From Stercorarius parasiticus (Eukaryota > Chordata > Aves > Charadriiformes > Stercorariidae): a stretch of DNA of 64,000 nucleotides. Positions 26,321 through 38,900 of this stretch are shown here, one piece after another. Position numbers and translations under genes: made by a program. The stretch is taken from positions 276,052 through 340,051 of the forward strand of contig VWZL01002494.1 in NCBI GenBank assembly GCA_013396915.1, written 5' to 3'. Each line of letters begins with the position of its first letter. The stretch's first letter is position 1. The notes beneath the pieces are model-generated. The model was not told where the DNA came from and did not search any database. It saw nothing but the letters and a program-made list of their open reading frames with translations.

Positions 26321-27440
26321 TACCTTTTTTGGGGGAAAAGCCCTAATTCCTATGTGCCCGTTCTCAGGCACTTCTGTGGTTTCTATCACATCCTTGTGAT
26401 TTTGCTGACATATGTATCTCAATCCCTTACCTCCACAGACTTGGCAGACCAAAGGACTTTGCTAGCACACCATCCCTCAAAGATTAGCATGCTGCCCCTA
26501 GGCTTATCTCTGGTGAGATTGGGTTTACGCCTTTCCCCGTTCAAATCTAGCTAACTCCTGCACAAAGATCCTTTTCCCTCTTTGAGACAGGTATACCCTG
26601 TATGTAGCCAGCAGGCCTGGTGTCATGTAGACTGATCCATGATCAAAAAGCTCAAAATTCTGCTGGTGACACCATTATCAGAGCTAGATACTGATCTGCT
26701 GGGTCTTCCTCTTTCTTCCCTCATCGTTCCCTGCAACTGGAAGGATAGAGGAGAACACTACTTGTGTTTTGGATCCCTTAACCGGTTTTCCCAATGCTCT
26801 GAAGTCTCTCTTGATTGCCCTCGGACTTGTTGTTGCAACTTCATCACTGCCTACCTGAAAAAGCAATAATGGATAATATTCTGAGGGCCCTACAAGGGCA
26901 GGAAGTTTTCACGTCTTTAACCCGGGCCCTAGGGAGGCAGTAGACTTCCTTAAGAAGTGGGTCCAGTTGGCATAGTAGGCTTTCTGCTCCCTTCAGAAGA
27001 CAGTTTCCTATGATAATCACCTGTCTCCTTTTCTTTATGGAAGTGGTTTTGATGCAGGGTGTAAGCTGACTTAACCTTGGTGACACCTCCAAGTTAAATG
27101 AAGCATTGTCCTCGTTATTTTTCGGTTCCATTTGCAGAACCTTGTACCTATTATGCAAGGGCAGCTGGGAAGGTGGGGAAGTTATGGAGGATATGTACCT
27201 GCTATGCTGGGCAGAAACTTGTTGCCATTCGCCACTATCCCTTAAGTCACCATATTCTGTCAGGTGAAGAGATGATAGGGAATGCTCCATGTCATGTGTC
27301 CTGTCTGCCCGTGGGACCTGTCCCAGGGAAGGTATGTTGCAATTCTAGTAGTGTCTCTCTCTCTGACTCCCTAATACTCATCAGCATACTCCCCTCCTCC
27401 CAGAGGTCTGCAACTAAGTGAAGGAGTTACTCTACCTGAA
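26321..27440 (-). pseudogene. CR1 ORF1 remnant with SGNH-esterase-like domain
   Basis: Read on the minus strand, this resembles the second half of the avian CR1 ORF1 protein, which carries an SGNH hydrolase (esterase) fold thought to act in the retrotransposon ribonucleoprotein. Visible blocks are KKRRQVIIIGNCLLKG (block I, about 26995-27040), GSDEVATTSPRAIKRDFRA and VVFSSILPVAGNDEGR (26684-26866), and LLATYRVYLSQRGKR (about 26570-26615). The family, as I remember it, has GDS in block I and a D-x-x-H pair before LSQRGKR. Here block I reads GNC (Cys codon 27000-27002) and the D and H positions are both Tyr, so the catalytic triad is gone. A one-base frameshift lies near 26900-26925. The domain is followed (minus strand) by decayed sequence and then the 3' part of ORF2, suggesting one CR1 with a large internal loss. 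Confidence 0.8.
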
Positions 27441-29107
27441 AGGTTTTTTTGTCCTTCCCTCTAGAACTTAGCAGAAAGAAGAACTGGAGGGAGAGAAAGT
27501 TCAGATTTTTAACTTATCAGTTTTTCAGTTAAAGTAGAAACAATCAAACAATAGTAAATAATAAAGTGGTAAATGCAGAGCACTTAATTTTGGCACCAAA
27601 CTCAGTTGGTTAATACAGTTAATCTCTCCCTGCGTTTCGTTATACTCCTGGTAGACTTTTTTTGAATTATTCTGGGGAAGTATTTCCATTGTCCTTCTCT
27701 TTCCATGGGAGGAGTGTAGGAGACTAGTCAGCAAAATATGTTTCTGGTTTGACTGGCTATGCCTTTACTTAATGGTGAATGGCATAAATATCCCCAATAT
27801 TTGCAACTCCTTTGAAGGCAATATGGGAGAGAGAACCCATTGGTTGGGAGACCCATAGGTGTTCTGGACTTCAGGACTTCCTTCTAGTTTTGGCCCACGT
27901 GTCTAGTGATTTATGTTCCCTTACAGATGTGTTAAGGAACATAGAACACCTAGCATAGTGGGATTTCAGTTTTGGACAGAGCTTGAAGAATCTTATACCA
28001 CTGCATATAATAAGAAGTTAGTATTACTCTGTCACCTAGCCACTTTTTTTTTTTTCCTGGAAATCCCAAGAGCTGTTGTGGATTATTTAATGCCAGCTCT
28101 ACAGTTCTCAGCCAGGTAAACTCATATTCCAGGACCCTCAAGGAGAAGAACATAAGCATATACCTAAGACAGTTTCAGAATATTTTTTATCATAATATTC
28201 CCCTGTTATAAGTATCTTGAAAAAGGCTGGTGAAAAGGATATAGATAAGCACAACCCTATCCCATTCTTAAAAGTCAGGGAAACAGCAAATATATTCTTC
28301 TAATAAATCACTTCAATAATGTTGTAGTCCTCAGCATAGTCAAGTATAGTTTGAAGTTATGATAGAGGCTTCAAAAAGTTGTACAGTCAGTTTTCATCAG
28401 TATAGTGTTTGAGTGATTTGGTTTCTGAAGAATGTTTAAAAGTCTGAGATTCAAAGATTTTGACTGCACTAGGACTCAGTGGGGACAGGCAGTTCTCCGT
28501 CATCAATATCTAGTGTTTACTTGGATGCAGACATTAGAAATTCAGATTTAAATAATCACTTAGCTAACTGTAACAGCCTAAGTAAACTATGAAGGCAGGA
28601 CGTGATTTAATCTCATTTTAATGAAAATTTTCCCCAGTGTCAGCCTTATCTTCATTTTCGAAGTACTGTAGTATTAATTATTTCTTTTTTTTAGTGTTCA
28701 AAAATGGCTTGGCTGAATAAATGTCTTTCTTAATTGGCTAATTAAAGAGGTGTGACTGAAAAAAGTTTAAACATTGGAATTTAGATCTTTTCAGGTGTAA
28801 GAAGCAAATATTTATGTTTTATTACTATGTGTAGTACTCCATAAAATAAGATTATTACTTAAGTTTAATTTCTGAGGTAAACAAGATCTGATCAAGACAC
28901 AACAAATGATACTGGAAACCTGATGCAGTGAAAAAAGTTATTCCCTGTTGAATTATAGAGTTAATGAAGTATGAAAATGATGACATTTAATATCTTAAAT
29001 GAAAGCTGCTTCAGGGAATGCTTCAGTACTTTAAACCAGTATCTCATAATTTGATCTCACCTGGCTAATCCAATATCAAAATATAGCTGCCAACTTTTCA
29101 AACTCTC
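27441..29107. other. Unique AT-rich non-coding DNA
   Basis: No recognisable gene, repeat family or RNA. Short open frames on both strands have no family resemblance. Confidence 0.55.
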
Positions 29108-29677
29108 AGGCAGTTAAAACTCAAGGCAGTTAAACACCACACGGCCATTCACTCGCTCACACCCAGTGGGATGGGGGAGAGAATCAGGGGGAAAAAAAAA
29201 AAGGTAAAAACTCCTGGGTTCAGATAAAGACAGTTTAATATGACAGAAAAGGAAGGGAAAATAACAATAATGATAATGATAAAAGAATATAAAAAAAAAG
29301 TGATGCACAATGCAATAGCTCACCACCTGCCAACCGATGCCCAGACAGTCCCTGAGCAGTTACTCCCACCCACACCGCCCCGGCCATCTCCCCCCACTTC
29401 TACTGTTGCATGACATCATATGGTAAGGAATTTCCCTTTGGCTAGTTTGAGTCAGCTGTCCTTTCTGGGTCTCCCACCAACTTCTTGTGTACCCTCAGCC
29501 TCCTCACTGGCAGGGCAGTATAAGAAGCAGAAAAGTCCTTGACTTAGTGTAAACACTGTTTAACGATAACTAAAACTGACGTGTGCTGTCAAAATTATTC
29601 TCATCCTAAATCCAAAACACAGCATTATATCAACTACCAGGAAGAATATTAACTCTGTCCCAGCCAAAACCAGGACA
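29108..29677 (-). mobile_element. Solo LTR, avian endogenous retrovirus (family A copy 1)
   Basis: On the minus strand it starts TGTCCTGGTTTTGGCTGGGA at 29677, the typical start of a common avian endogenous retroviral LTR (ERVL-like in my judgement). It shares several phrases with the LTRs at 30.6 and 51.9 kb, such as gcagaaaagtccttgact, catcctaaatccaaaacac and tggtaaggaatttccctttgg. The left end is degenerate (ttaaacaccacacggcc near 29131), so the left limit is approximate. A poly-A and AT-rich expansion at 29190-29300 is specific to this copy. No retroviral coding sequence or primer binding site is adjacent, so it is a solo LTR. It holds no protein gene. Confidence 0.8.
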
Positions 29678-30618
29678 GAATTATGGGGTGGAGATTTTGG
29701 GAGGCTCACTAAACCCACAAGAATGATTTCAACAGAAATCAAAACAATGTTATATTTTAAAAAAAAATATTAATCTTATAATTCTTCTAGATATCTAAGG
29801 GCAGTATATTTTTCTGTGTGAAATGTCCTATTATTAATTGGTAGAATATGACTAAGTGCTCTTCAAAGTATCATATATATATAATTTTTGTTAACTTTTA
29901 CTACAGTAGCATATTACTTGTGGGGGGAAAAAATCTTTAGATCGGGTTTCTTTTGGTTGGTATTATGCATGGAGATAGTGTTATAAATATTTATGAATAA
30001 AAACCAGTTGTTGCTCAGAAGCCCCTTCACACTCACAAACATGGACAAGGTAAGCAGGTAATTCACGAGATCACAGAACTTAGGTAGCTTTGCATCTTGA
30101 CTAATGTGGATATGTACTTGGACGTGGAAACTTTCAGCATACAATTTACTCTAAAATGTGTAGCATAAGCTCTATTTCAAAATTAGAGGAAAAGAGTAAG
30201 TACATGCATTAACAATAGATGTTTTTCTCTGTTTCTTAATGCTAGGATAAGAGGTAAATATCTCAAGTATGGATGGTAAAAGCTCTAGCATACCAGTATG
30301 AGAACGTGCAATGGTAATTTTGTGTCCCATTCTGCATTTTCTTTAATTCAAAAATTTAGATTAAACTCTTCCCAGAGTATATGTGTCCATACTAAACTAA
30401 TGGAACATGCTTTATATCAAAGAGGAACATAAGTATAGGTATGGTGATGGAGCATAAAAGTAAGCTGCTGTCATGTTTCATTTGCTCTTAATATTTATAC
30501 TATTTCCTCCTCCATTATGTCATGAACTGTTGAGAATTTACACTTCTTTAACTTTCTTGTTCCTTATATTGAAGGCTTAATGCTTCTTTACAATGAAAAA
30601 AAAAATACTTAATCATAT
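29678..30618. other. Unique spacer between two LTRs
   Basis: AT-rich, with no retroviral coding motifs, no primer-binding-site-like sequence next to the LTR on its right and no purine tract on the strand needed for a provirus. I therefore do not read the two LTRs as ends of one provirus. Confidence 0.55.
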
Positions 30619-30795
30619 TGCTGTGGTTTAACTCCAGCCAGCAGCTAGAGCCACAGCCACTCACTCACGCTCCCAGTATGGATAGGGGAGAGATCAGGAA
30701 GAGTGAAAATGAGAAAAAACTCATGGGTTGAGATTAAGACAGTTAAAGGCAGTAGAGCAAAAGCTGCACATGCAAACAAAGCAGAACAAGGAATT

Positions 30796-31821
30796 AATAG
30801 AATAATTTTGCTTGGAAAAGACTATTAAGATCATTAAGTACAACCGATAACCTAGCACTGCCAAGTTACCACCAAACCATGTTCCTCAGCATTACATCTA
30901 CGTGTCTTCTAAATACCTCCAGGGATGGTGACACAACCACTTCCCTAGGCAGCCTGTTCCAATGCTTGATAACCCTTTCACTGAAGAAATTTTGTCATAG
31001 AAGAGCAGGTTAGTTAAGCAGGACCTGCCTTTCATAAAGCCATGCTGACTGGACCAGATCACTTGGTTGTCCTGTACATACCCCATGATGGCACTCAAGA
31101 TGTTTTGTTCCATAACCTTGCCCGGCACTGTGGTCAGGCTGACAGGCCTGTAGTTCCCCAGATTGTCCTTCTGACCCTTCTTGTAGATGGACATCACATT
31201 TGGTAACCTCCAGTCAACTAGAACCTCCCCAGTTACCCAGGACTGCTGATAAATGATGGAAAGTGGCTTTGTGAGCACCTCTGCCAGCTCCCTCAGAACC
31301 CTTGGGTGGGTTCCATCTGGCCCCATAGACTTGTGTGTGTCTGAGTGGTGTAGCAGGTTGCTAACCATTTCCCCTTGGACTATGGGGGCTTCATCCTGCT
31401 CCCCATGCCTGTCTTCCAGCTCAGAGGACTGGGTACCCATGAGAACTATCTTAGTATTAAAGACTGAGGTAAAGAAGGCATTAAGTACCTTATCCTTTTC
31501 CTCATCCTTTTTCACTATGTTTCCTCCTGCGTTCAATAAAGGACGTAGATTCTCCTTAGTCCTCCTTTTGGTGTCCATATATTTATAGACACATTTTTTT
31601 TTTGTCTTTTATGGCGGTAGCCAGATTAAGTTCTAGTTGGGTTTTGTCCCTTTTAATTTTCTTCCCGCATAGCCTCACAACATCCCTGTAGTCCTCCTGG
31701 TTTTCCTGCCCCTTCTTCCATAGGCCATAAACATTCCTTTTCTTCATGAGTTCCACCCGAAGCTCTCAGTTTAGCCAGGCTGATCTGCTTCCCTGCCAGC
31801 TTCACTACTGTGAAGTGTAGT
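30796..31821 (-). mobile_element. CR1 LINE copy 3, nested in LTR, internally deleted
   Basis: Minus-strand CR1 inserted in an LTR. Its 3' terminus (aatagaataattttgcttggaaaag on plus) abuts the LTR at 30795. Its truncated 5' end is near 31807-31821, inside the segment upstream of the EN-RT linker. The 5-bp sequence gaatt occurs at both edges (30791-30795 and 31822-31826) and is a possible target duplication. About 0.9 kb is missing at 30991-30993, measured against copy 1: the 3' segment ending gaagaaatttt is joined to tttgtcatag, removing all RT from motif A to the C-terminal domain. Confidence 0.9.
30898..31578 (-). pseudogene. CR1 RT N-terminal fragment fused across a deletion
   Basis: A 226-codon open frame starting at a real ATG (31576-31578 on the minus strand). 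It covers part of the EN-RT linker (KDKVLNAFFTSVFNTK), the fingers (KSMGPDGTHPRVLRELAE, YRPVSLTTVPGKVMEQ) and [20 protein letters not shown]. It then crosses the deletion junction and reads the C-terminal coding DNA in the wrong frame ([12 protein letters not shown]) to a stop. Motif A, motif B and the FADD box are absent, so it cannot be an active RT. Its length is probably chance survival. The same DNA read on plus is not coding. Confidence 0.88.
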
Positions 31822-34800
31822 GAATTCATTCACTACTTCCCACTGGCAGACAGGTTTTCAGACATCTCCAGGAAAGCGGGGCTCCATCACACAGAAGCAT
31901 TACTGGGGAAGACAAACACCAAAACTCCGAACGTCTTCCCCCAGCTTTACATACTGAGCATGATGTCATGTGGCATGGAGTATCCCTTTGGTCAGTTGGG
32001 GTCAGCTGTCCTGTCTGTATCCCCTCCTAACTGCTTGTGCCTTCCCAGCCTGCTTGTTGTCAGGGTGGTATGAGGAGCAGAAAAGGCCTTGACTGCCTAG
32101 CAACAACAAAAAACATGAGTGCACTATCATCATTGCTTCTCATCCCAAATCCAAAACAAGGCCACGCATCAGCACCTAGCAGGAAAGTTAACTCCATCCC
32201 AGATGAAACTGACACACACAAATCAAAGGTTTAGGGAAACATTAAGTAAGAAACATGGCTTACAAGAGTTTAAATGCCTCAAATCCTAGGTATTGTCCTA
32301 AGAATCTTCAGGTTTAGCACAAAGAAAGGTAACTATTAGAGGTAATTCTACCAAGGCAGCTTTTTCTCTTCTACAAGCATAGTTTCAAATTGTAGTCCAA
32401 TTCAGAACTTTTCACAACTGGCTTTTTAAACCGATTTTTAGTGGCATGTCATAGTTCACTTTTTCTAATGCAATTAAACTTAACACATTCACTTATCTTC
32501 CACATGAAAATAAAACCATCACCTACTGGAATTGAAGCAGGTATAATGTGACCAAGATAGTCAGATTATTTCCTGCCTGAGAGGGATCGTGCCTAAAATT
32601 TGGGTGTTTTGCATAGTTACTTAACCCAAAGAAGTTTAGGTTAGATTTAGATTATTTATACTGTAATCTGAAATTAACTAAAACCACAATAGTTTTAGAA
32701 GCCTGCTTGTATCTAATTTATAGGCATAAAAAAACATGTAGACTGTTGGGGAGGGGAAGATGAGGGTTAGGGAACATGATGAAGGAAAGCATCTTGTATG
32801 CCCAACTAAGTACCAATATAAAGCTGAGAGTTTATATGTGGATGGTCTACCTCTCAAATTGTCAAGCTGGAGTAAAGAGGGAGAAAGCAGTAAGTCTAAA
32901 TGAACATTGGTTATGGTGCTGGCAATTAGTATGAACTCATCAATGCACCAAGTGGCATTTTTGACCTGTGCAAAGATAATTTTTTTTTCTTTAAAAAAAA
33001 CTTCTTATCTGTAAACTTTAATCTAGCAGACCTTTATGGTGACCCCCTCATGTTAATGAATCATATGTGCTTAGCTTTGAAAACGGATTCATCTTTCCAA
33101 CTATTAATATTCATCATGCTGGGTTTATAGTTGTAGACCATATTGTTATTAATAAAAAATTAAAGAGACTCTTAAGAGAAGGAACAGGATTTTTTTGGAA
33201 TAACTGTAAACTACTATACATAACGAGAAACCATGATAAGGATTTCATTCCTAGATGGTGAAAAAAAGCTAGAAAAACGTTTGTTTTTCATGAAGGCAGA
33301 AACTAACTGTCTTTCAGTGTACCCCCTCCTCAGCTGCTTGTCTACTGGAAATTCTGTTTACAATTAACAGGAAAAAACTATGCTCTGACTTCAAATCACA
33401 ACAAACTGTATTGAAGAGCTTTGTGGATCACTCTACTTTCTTGACAACAAAGATTTCCAAACTTCTATTCCTACTTATTTTGAAGATTCAGGCAAAAAAT
33501 TCCATGCTGCTTCCTTGAAAAGTTACAATATGGAATGAAGCGAAATACAAGTGTATTCTAAAGTTGATTGCAGGCATCTCTTGAACACTTACCACTCCAT
33601 GAAAAATTTGCAGTCTGTCTTTATTTGGTAGTTCTCAGAATTGACCTAGGCTAATATATGTGCTAAATGTGGAATATATATCTATCCTGCTACAAATACC
33701 TTACTATTAAAATAGACAGACAATTGTGGGAGGGAAAAGGAATATTTTGTAACTCACACACAGATGGTTTGACCGAGAGTGCTGACCAAGAGCTGAGAAC
33801 AGGATTCAGATTTTGACTCGCATTCTAGTCTTTCCTTGAGGTGCTCCAATTCATTTTATTGTTATGGTTACAATTATTAAAACAATACATAACTTGACAA
33901 TCGATGTGATCAGCAGAGTAGAACTTGACAGTATTTAATAAGACTTTTTCTTTGCCCTGTCAGCCACGTACGCATCTCTGAAAACTTATTGATATAGTAA
34001 GTATATCAAAGGGGTTTTGTTTTAATTCACTTTTAATGGGTGAGGGAAGTGTATGAAAAGTACAATCACAATTCAAGAGACATCTGACATCCCATGACAG
34101 CACAGCTAATCAATATAAAAGCAGCTGAGACAACACAGCTCTGGCACTGTAATAAACTTCGTCCTTTAAGAGTACAGATTCCCTGTAAACAGTTAGAGGC
34201 CAAATTTTCAGTTCTAATTAAAAATAAACATCATGGCCCAATAATTTACATCTCAAATATTGACATTTCTTTCTCCAAGAAAATGTCTGTTTTGACACTT
34301 TTTTCTGATTGATTCTTCTTTCGCAACTGGAAAGATCACTATGATATAGAAAACCACACAAAACATCCTTGCTGTCATAAATCCGGTATGCAGGTGTGTA
34401 CCTGTTTACATTTAAGAAACCAGGACTTAATGACTGGCCTTAATAATTCAAGTCAGCTTTCTGTGTCAGTATTAAGTTGTTTCCTGTCTCAAGAACATGG
34501 AATAATTAATAGAAGGTCTAAAAATATTTCAGAATCGTTTTGGAGAAGAACTAGAATAAAAGTAAAGAAATTTCATGATACTATCATACTACTAGAAAAG
34601 CATACTGTCTGTGCTGAGTACAGCTTATTTTACCCCTGTCATTTTTGTGCTTTCAAGAGTTTCTCCTGTTTTCTTCAAACACTTTCAGTGTGAAACTGAG
34701 CATACATGTAATGTCATACTTTGATTATTGTAGTCGTAGCACTCAGCATTTAGTCAGGATCTGATCAGAGACCAACAGGGATGTCTTAAGGCAGGGGGGG

Positions 34801-37800
34801 CACACGACACACCCACACAGCAGCAACCTAAAGCTATTTCTACCTTTATAGAATGTTCATGACTTGTTCATGTAGAATGTTTATAGACAGAAATTGGTTC
34901 TAAAATTTCCCCCCTAAAAATCCCCTAAGCTTATAGCAATTATTCTATCTGCATATCTTTTCCTTCGCTATACTGTGATTTTGGTTGAAGTGGAGCTCTT
35001 GGATATCTTTTGATTGCTGCAGCTTTCAATTGTAAGCACTTCAAAGAGAATTGTAGGAGATCTAAATGAGACTTTCATATACTTCCTTCTTGTATTGCAG
35101 TTTTGCAGTGATATCTGTTTTCAGTAATGAGATAAAGGTTTATTTTTGAAGTAGGTCTGTGAACATTTTTTGCTTCTGCTATAAATGACCACTCATATCT
35201 ATGTTTGTGGCTATGTCCAACAGGGTTTGGATGCATCAGAGTAAACCTGGCCTGTGTGTTTAGATAGATCTGCTAGACTTCAATTTCATCTAGATAGATC
35301 CAGAGGTCAGCCCATTAGGCAGCTCGGTTTCTTTACATGTTCCTTAGCAGAGCAAATGCATTACCTTCAGAAGCAGCATAAACAAGGCTCGATCTATATG
35401 CTGGAGTGCTTCCTAATGTTTAGACAGAATTATGGAGGTTAAACGTAGAGCACCATAACATTAGCTTGCAAATACTCAGGAACAGAGATTACCAATAAGT
35501 CAAACACCTAATTTCCATTTATTTTCAGTTGCGCTTGGACTTCAGAGTACTAAAATGACTGGGGCTTTGTGAAATCATCTACATTTAAAAGTGCGTTGTG
35601 GAGTCCTCTAATGTACAGAATTATCTATTTAGACAAAATGCTGCAGATTGCAGGACTGAACAAAAGAATGCCCTTGTGAGTAAGAGGAAGATGAAGGAGG
35701 GAGAGGAAGATAAGTCATGGGAATGCTTTCTTCCTCTTGAATACAGTTAATGGGGGTCAACAAAGTTAATAAAGATTAATATCCTTAAACTTGAAAATTT
35801 GATTTTGAAGTTGGAGACTGTCAGAGCGTTCACTCATCAACTTTTAACAATCTAACTTCAGGAACCTTACGCAAGACGCCTATGCCCTTTCTAAAATTAA
35901 TAGCTAGTGAAAAGCCCTTCAAATGGATGACTTGGAGAAGGAATCTCACACAAGCATGGCACCTATATAATGCTATGGAGGAGCTTAATTTTTTCTCTCC
36001 CTTATTTCAGTCATTTAAAGCTGACTGTGTGCATATCTTTTTTTACAATATATGTTGAATTCTGAACTCATGTTCTGTATGTTGATCATATAACGGGCTG
36101 TGACTGTAATGAAATGATCTCTCCCCTGGTGAAAACACAAAACCTTCGTCTCCTCTGTAGACACTAATCTTTGCTGTGTTATGCATGACCACACTTTCTT
36201 CGAAGTGCACTCTGTTAGCGTACATCATTCAAAGCACTGTAAGGAATTAACGGTCCTCTTAAAGTCCAAAACATATACATTCAATTATAGCACTTCTACC
36301 TGTTTATACAGAGGGTACCAGGTACTTTGGGTATCTAAAAGTCACTTTACAATTTTAAAATGTATTTGTTTATATTTAAGAACACTGGAAGGTGATTGGA
36401 TGTAGAATTCTAAGTCAGCTGAGTATTTCAAACATCAAATTATCTTTAAAACATGACATTTAAGACAGCCCTATGACAGAATTGAAAGAAAAGTAATGAG
36501 AAAGTAAATAATTTTAGTTTTTACTGTTTTCACTGCCTGTCTAAATATTGCATGGATCTGATCTTTTGAATGGTAATAGTAATAATAAAAAGTACACATG
36601 ATGGCTGCTCTGAGTAAGTCCAGTTACTATGGGAACATCGTATGACAACAAATAGTTGGAAAAGGTATCTTAACATGTGAACAAGATTTCCTGTGGAAAT
36701 GGGTGTGTTGGGTATTTTCTTCATTTGGAAATTTGATTTTACAAAACCACAGTCCTTTAAAACCTCCTCTTACACAAAAGATTTCTTCATAATATATAAT
36801 AAAATAGGATAAGAATATTTAAAGTACAAAGTAAGTTAACTTGTATATAAAATGCGTAAGGAGAAAAGTTGTTTGTCTAGACAGTGTAACCCCTCTTTTT
36901 CAAGTAGCTGCTTTTAAAGTATAGTATTTTTCACATTTGAAAATCTGGGGGGGTTGCTTTGGTTTTTTGACAATTGCTTTTATATTCTGATACTATTACA
37001 CCTAAATAAATCTTGAATAGATAAAGTGACCTGCAAGTGTTGAATTATTTAGATGTGTTCAGGTAACTTAGCAATATTTTAAGAAATATTTTTCTACAAC
37101 CATTTGAGTAAATGTCTATTTGAAGGTAAACGGCAAATCATTTTGTATAACAAATTAATTTCTCAAGCTCTGCTTGTATACATCGCTGTAAAATTTTTTC
37201 CCATGCAAAGATGAAAAGCTCTTATGGACCTGTTTGCATTGCAGAATATTTAGAGAAAGAGTTTTTTAAAATAGCACTTTAGAACTTGCAAGTACTCTTT
37301 TGTAATAGTTAGTGTATATAAAATCTATGAAATGTTCCCCAGTAGATATATAAATAGAATGTGGCTTTTTTAGTGTTATGGTCTGGTTTTAATTTGTTTT
37401 TTTTTCCCTAACTTAATTGTCTAGCAAGTAAAAACTCTCTGTAGTTGATAAAATGCTGATAACATTAGAAGACTTCTTTTTTTTTTATATGAAGAAGGAA
37501 GACAGTAGGGCTATAGAAGGATTCTGGCCCAAGGGTGACTTTGAATAGAAACAACCCAGCTTTCGCTATCTTATCCTACGTGTCATCTGAGCTAAGCGAG
37601 CTAGTTCACAGAAAGCTAGATGGCTTAAGTTGATTACTATATTGTTTTAACCCTATGTCTCAGCTTTGTGGAACCGTGCTGCAGTTCATGAAAATATAAT
37701 CTGTATCTATATCACTATAGTATTTCCCTTCACTGATTCCTAATTTTAGACTTTTGTCATCTAAATACCAACAACTAAACAACATGCCAGTATGGCACTT

Positions 37801-38899
37801 CCGGATTATCCACCCCCAGGATTATGCTCATTGCAATACAATTGCACAAAGCCTTTCAGTGATGTTACCAGGCACTCCACAACTTTGCAATAATCTAGCA
37901 CAATTGTGTCACTTGGGGACAGTAAAATGGTGAAGCATCCCTATGGACAGAGAGCCCAGCACAAGTGGTAGGAGGGGGTATTTTTTTTTAGTTTCATGTA
38001 ATTTTGAATTTTTCTTTGGCAAGGGGGAAAAGATCATTTTTAAGTTTTAATTGCTAGTAAAACTAGCTTCTGTTCCAGGCTGTTCATCTGTCCTGCTAAG
38101 GAAAGACAGACATCAAATATATATTTTTTTTTAAACATGATAGAACTGCCCTGCTGTTGGCTTGGAGATCAAACAAAACAGCTATTACTCCCGCTCCGTG
38201 TTCCAAGACCTCATATGTTCAATACACTTTTCCTTTCGGTTTATAGAAGCTTTTGGAACACAGCACTCTGTTTATCTCTAATGCCATTAACTTTTCATGT
38301 TGTGGGATGGGCTAAGTAGAAACTGAGTCATTCAAATACTACTCAGGTCAGTAGAGGAAGAAAAGATGGTCTCTGGAGTCCATCATCTTTTGGAGTAATC
38401 TCTCAAGTAGGTGAGCTTTCGTCTTGGGATCTCTCGGGAAGCATGAGCATAAGTAACATGGGTTTGCACTTTCGCTTATTGAAATAAGTGAGAGCTCACA
38501 ATATTGTTTTTAAATGAAGAAACTCTGGACTGCTTGGTCATGGTAATTAGTCTTCTGACATCAAATTAATTGTTGGAAACAATGCTGAGGAAGGTGAAGC
38601 AGTCATCAACAGGAAATGCTAGACTTACACACCAGTGTACAAAATAATAAACATCTTAAAATGCAAGTAAAAGGGAATGATTAATGTGTAATCTATTAAC
38701 TCTTAATACAAAAATAAGCAGTCATGAGAAGAAAGCATAAAAGGGACAGAACACCATCTCGTGTGTGGGATGTGCATAACTTATTGCTACACCACTTGCA
38801 TGACTATGAACAGCTGCTTCATTTTTTTCCTCTTCCCCCCCACCCTCCCCAGCAATAAACTGGAAATAAAGAGTGTTCACCCTTATGGTATGTTTCTCA

Positions 38900-38900
38900 N
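38900..38900. other. Single N in unique sequence
   Basis: One undetermined base, or a gap of unknown size, shortly after a C-rich run at about 38836-38850. Confidence 0.9.

Larger units (their letters stand above)
30619..32214 (-). mobile_element. Solo LTR (family A copy 2) split by a CR1
   Basis: Two LTR parts, 30619-30795 and about 31822-32214, together make about 570 bp and are collinear with the uninterrupted LTR at 51894-52462. Shared phrases include acatgcaaacaaagcagaacaagga before the break, and tggcatggagtatccctttggtcagttgg and gaggagcagaaaaggccttgactgcct after it. The left terminus is tgctgtggttt. The right terminus is gaaactgaca, short of two bases compared with the other copy. No flanking target duplication is visible. 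The split is caused by the CR1 described separately, so the LTR inserted first. Confidence 0.85.

Noticed and set aside
29108..32214. A deleted provirus with two LTRs
   Set aside because: The spacer has no primer binding site or polypurine tract in the right place and no retroviral coding motifs, and the two LTRs are well diverged.
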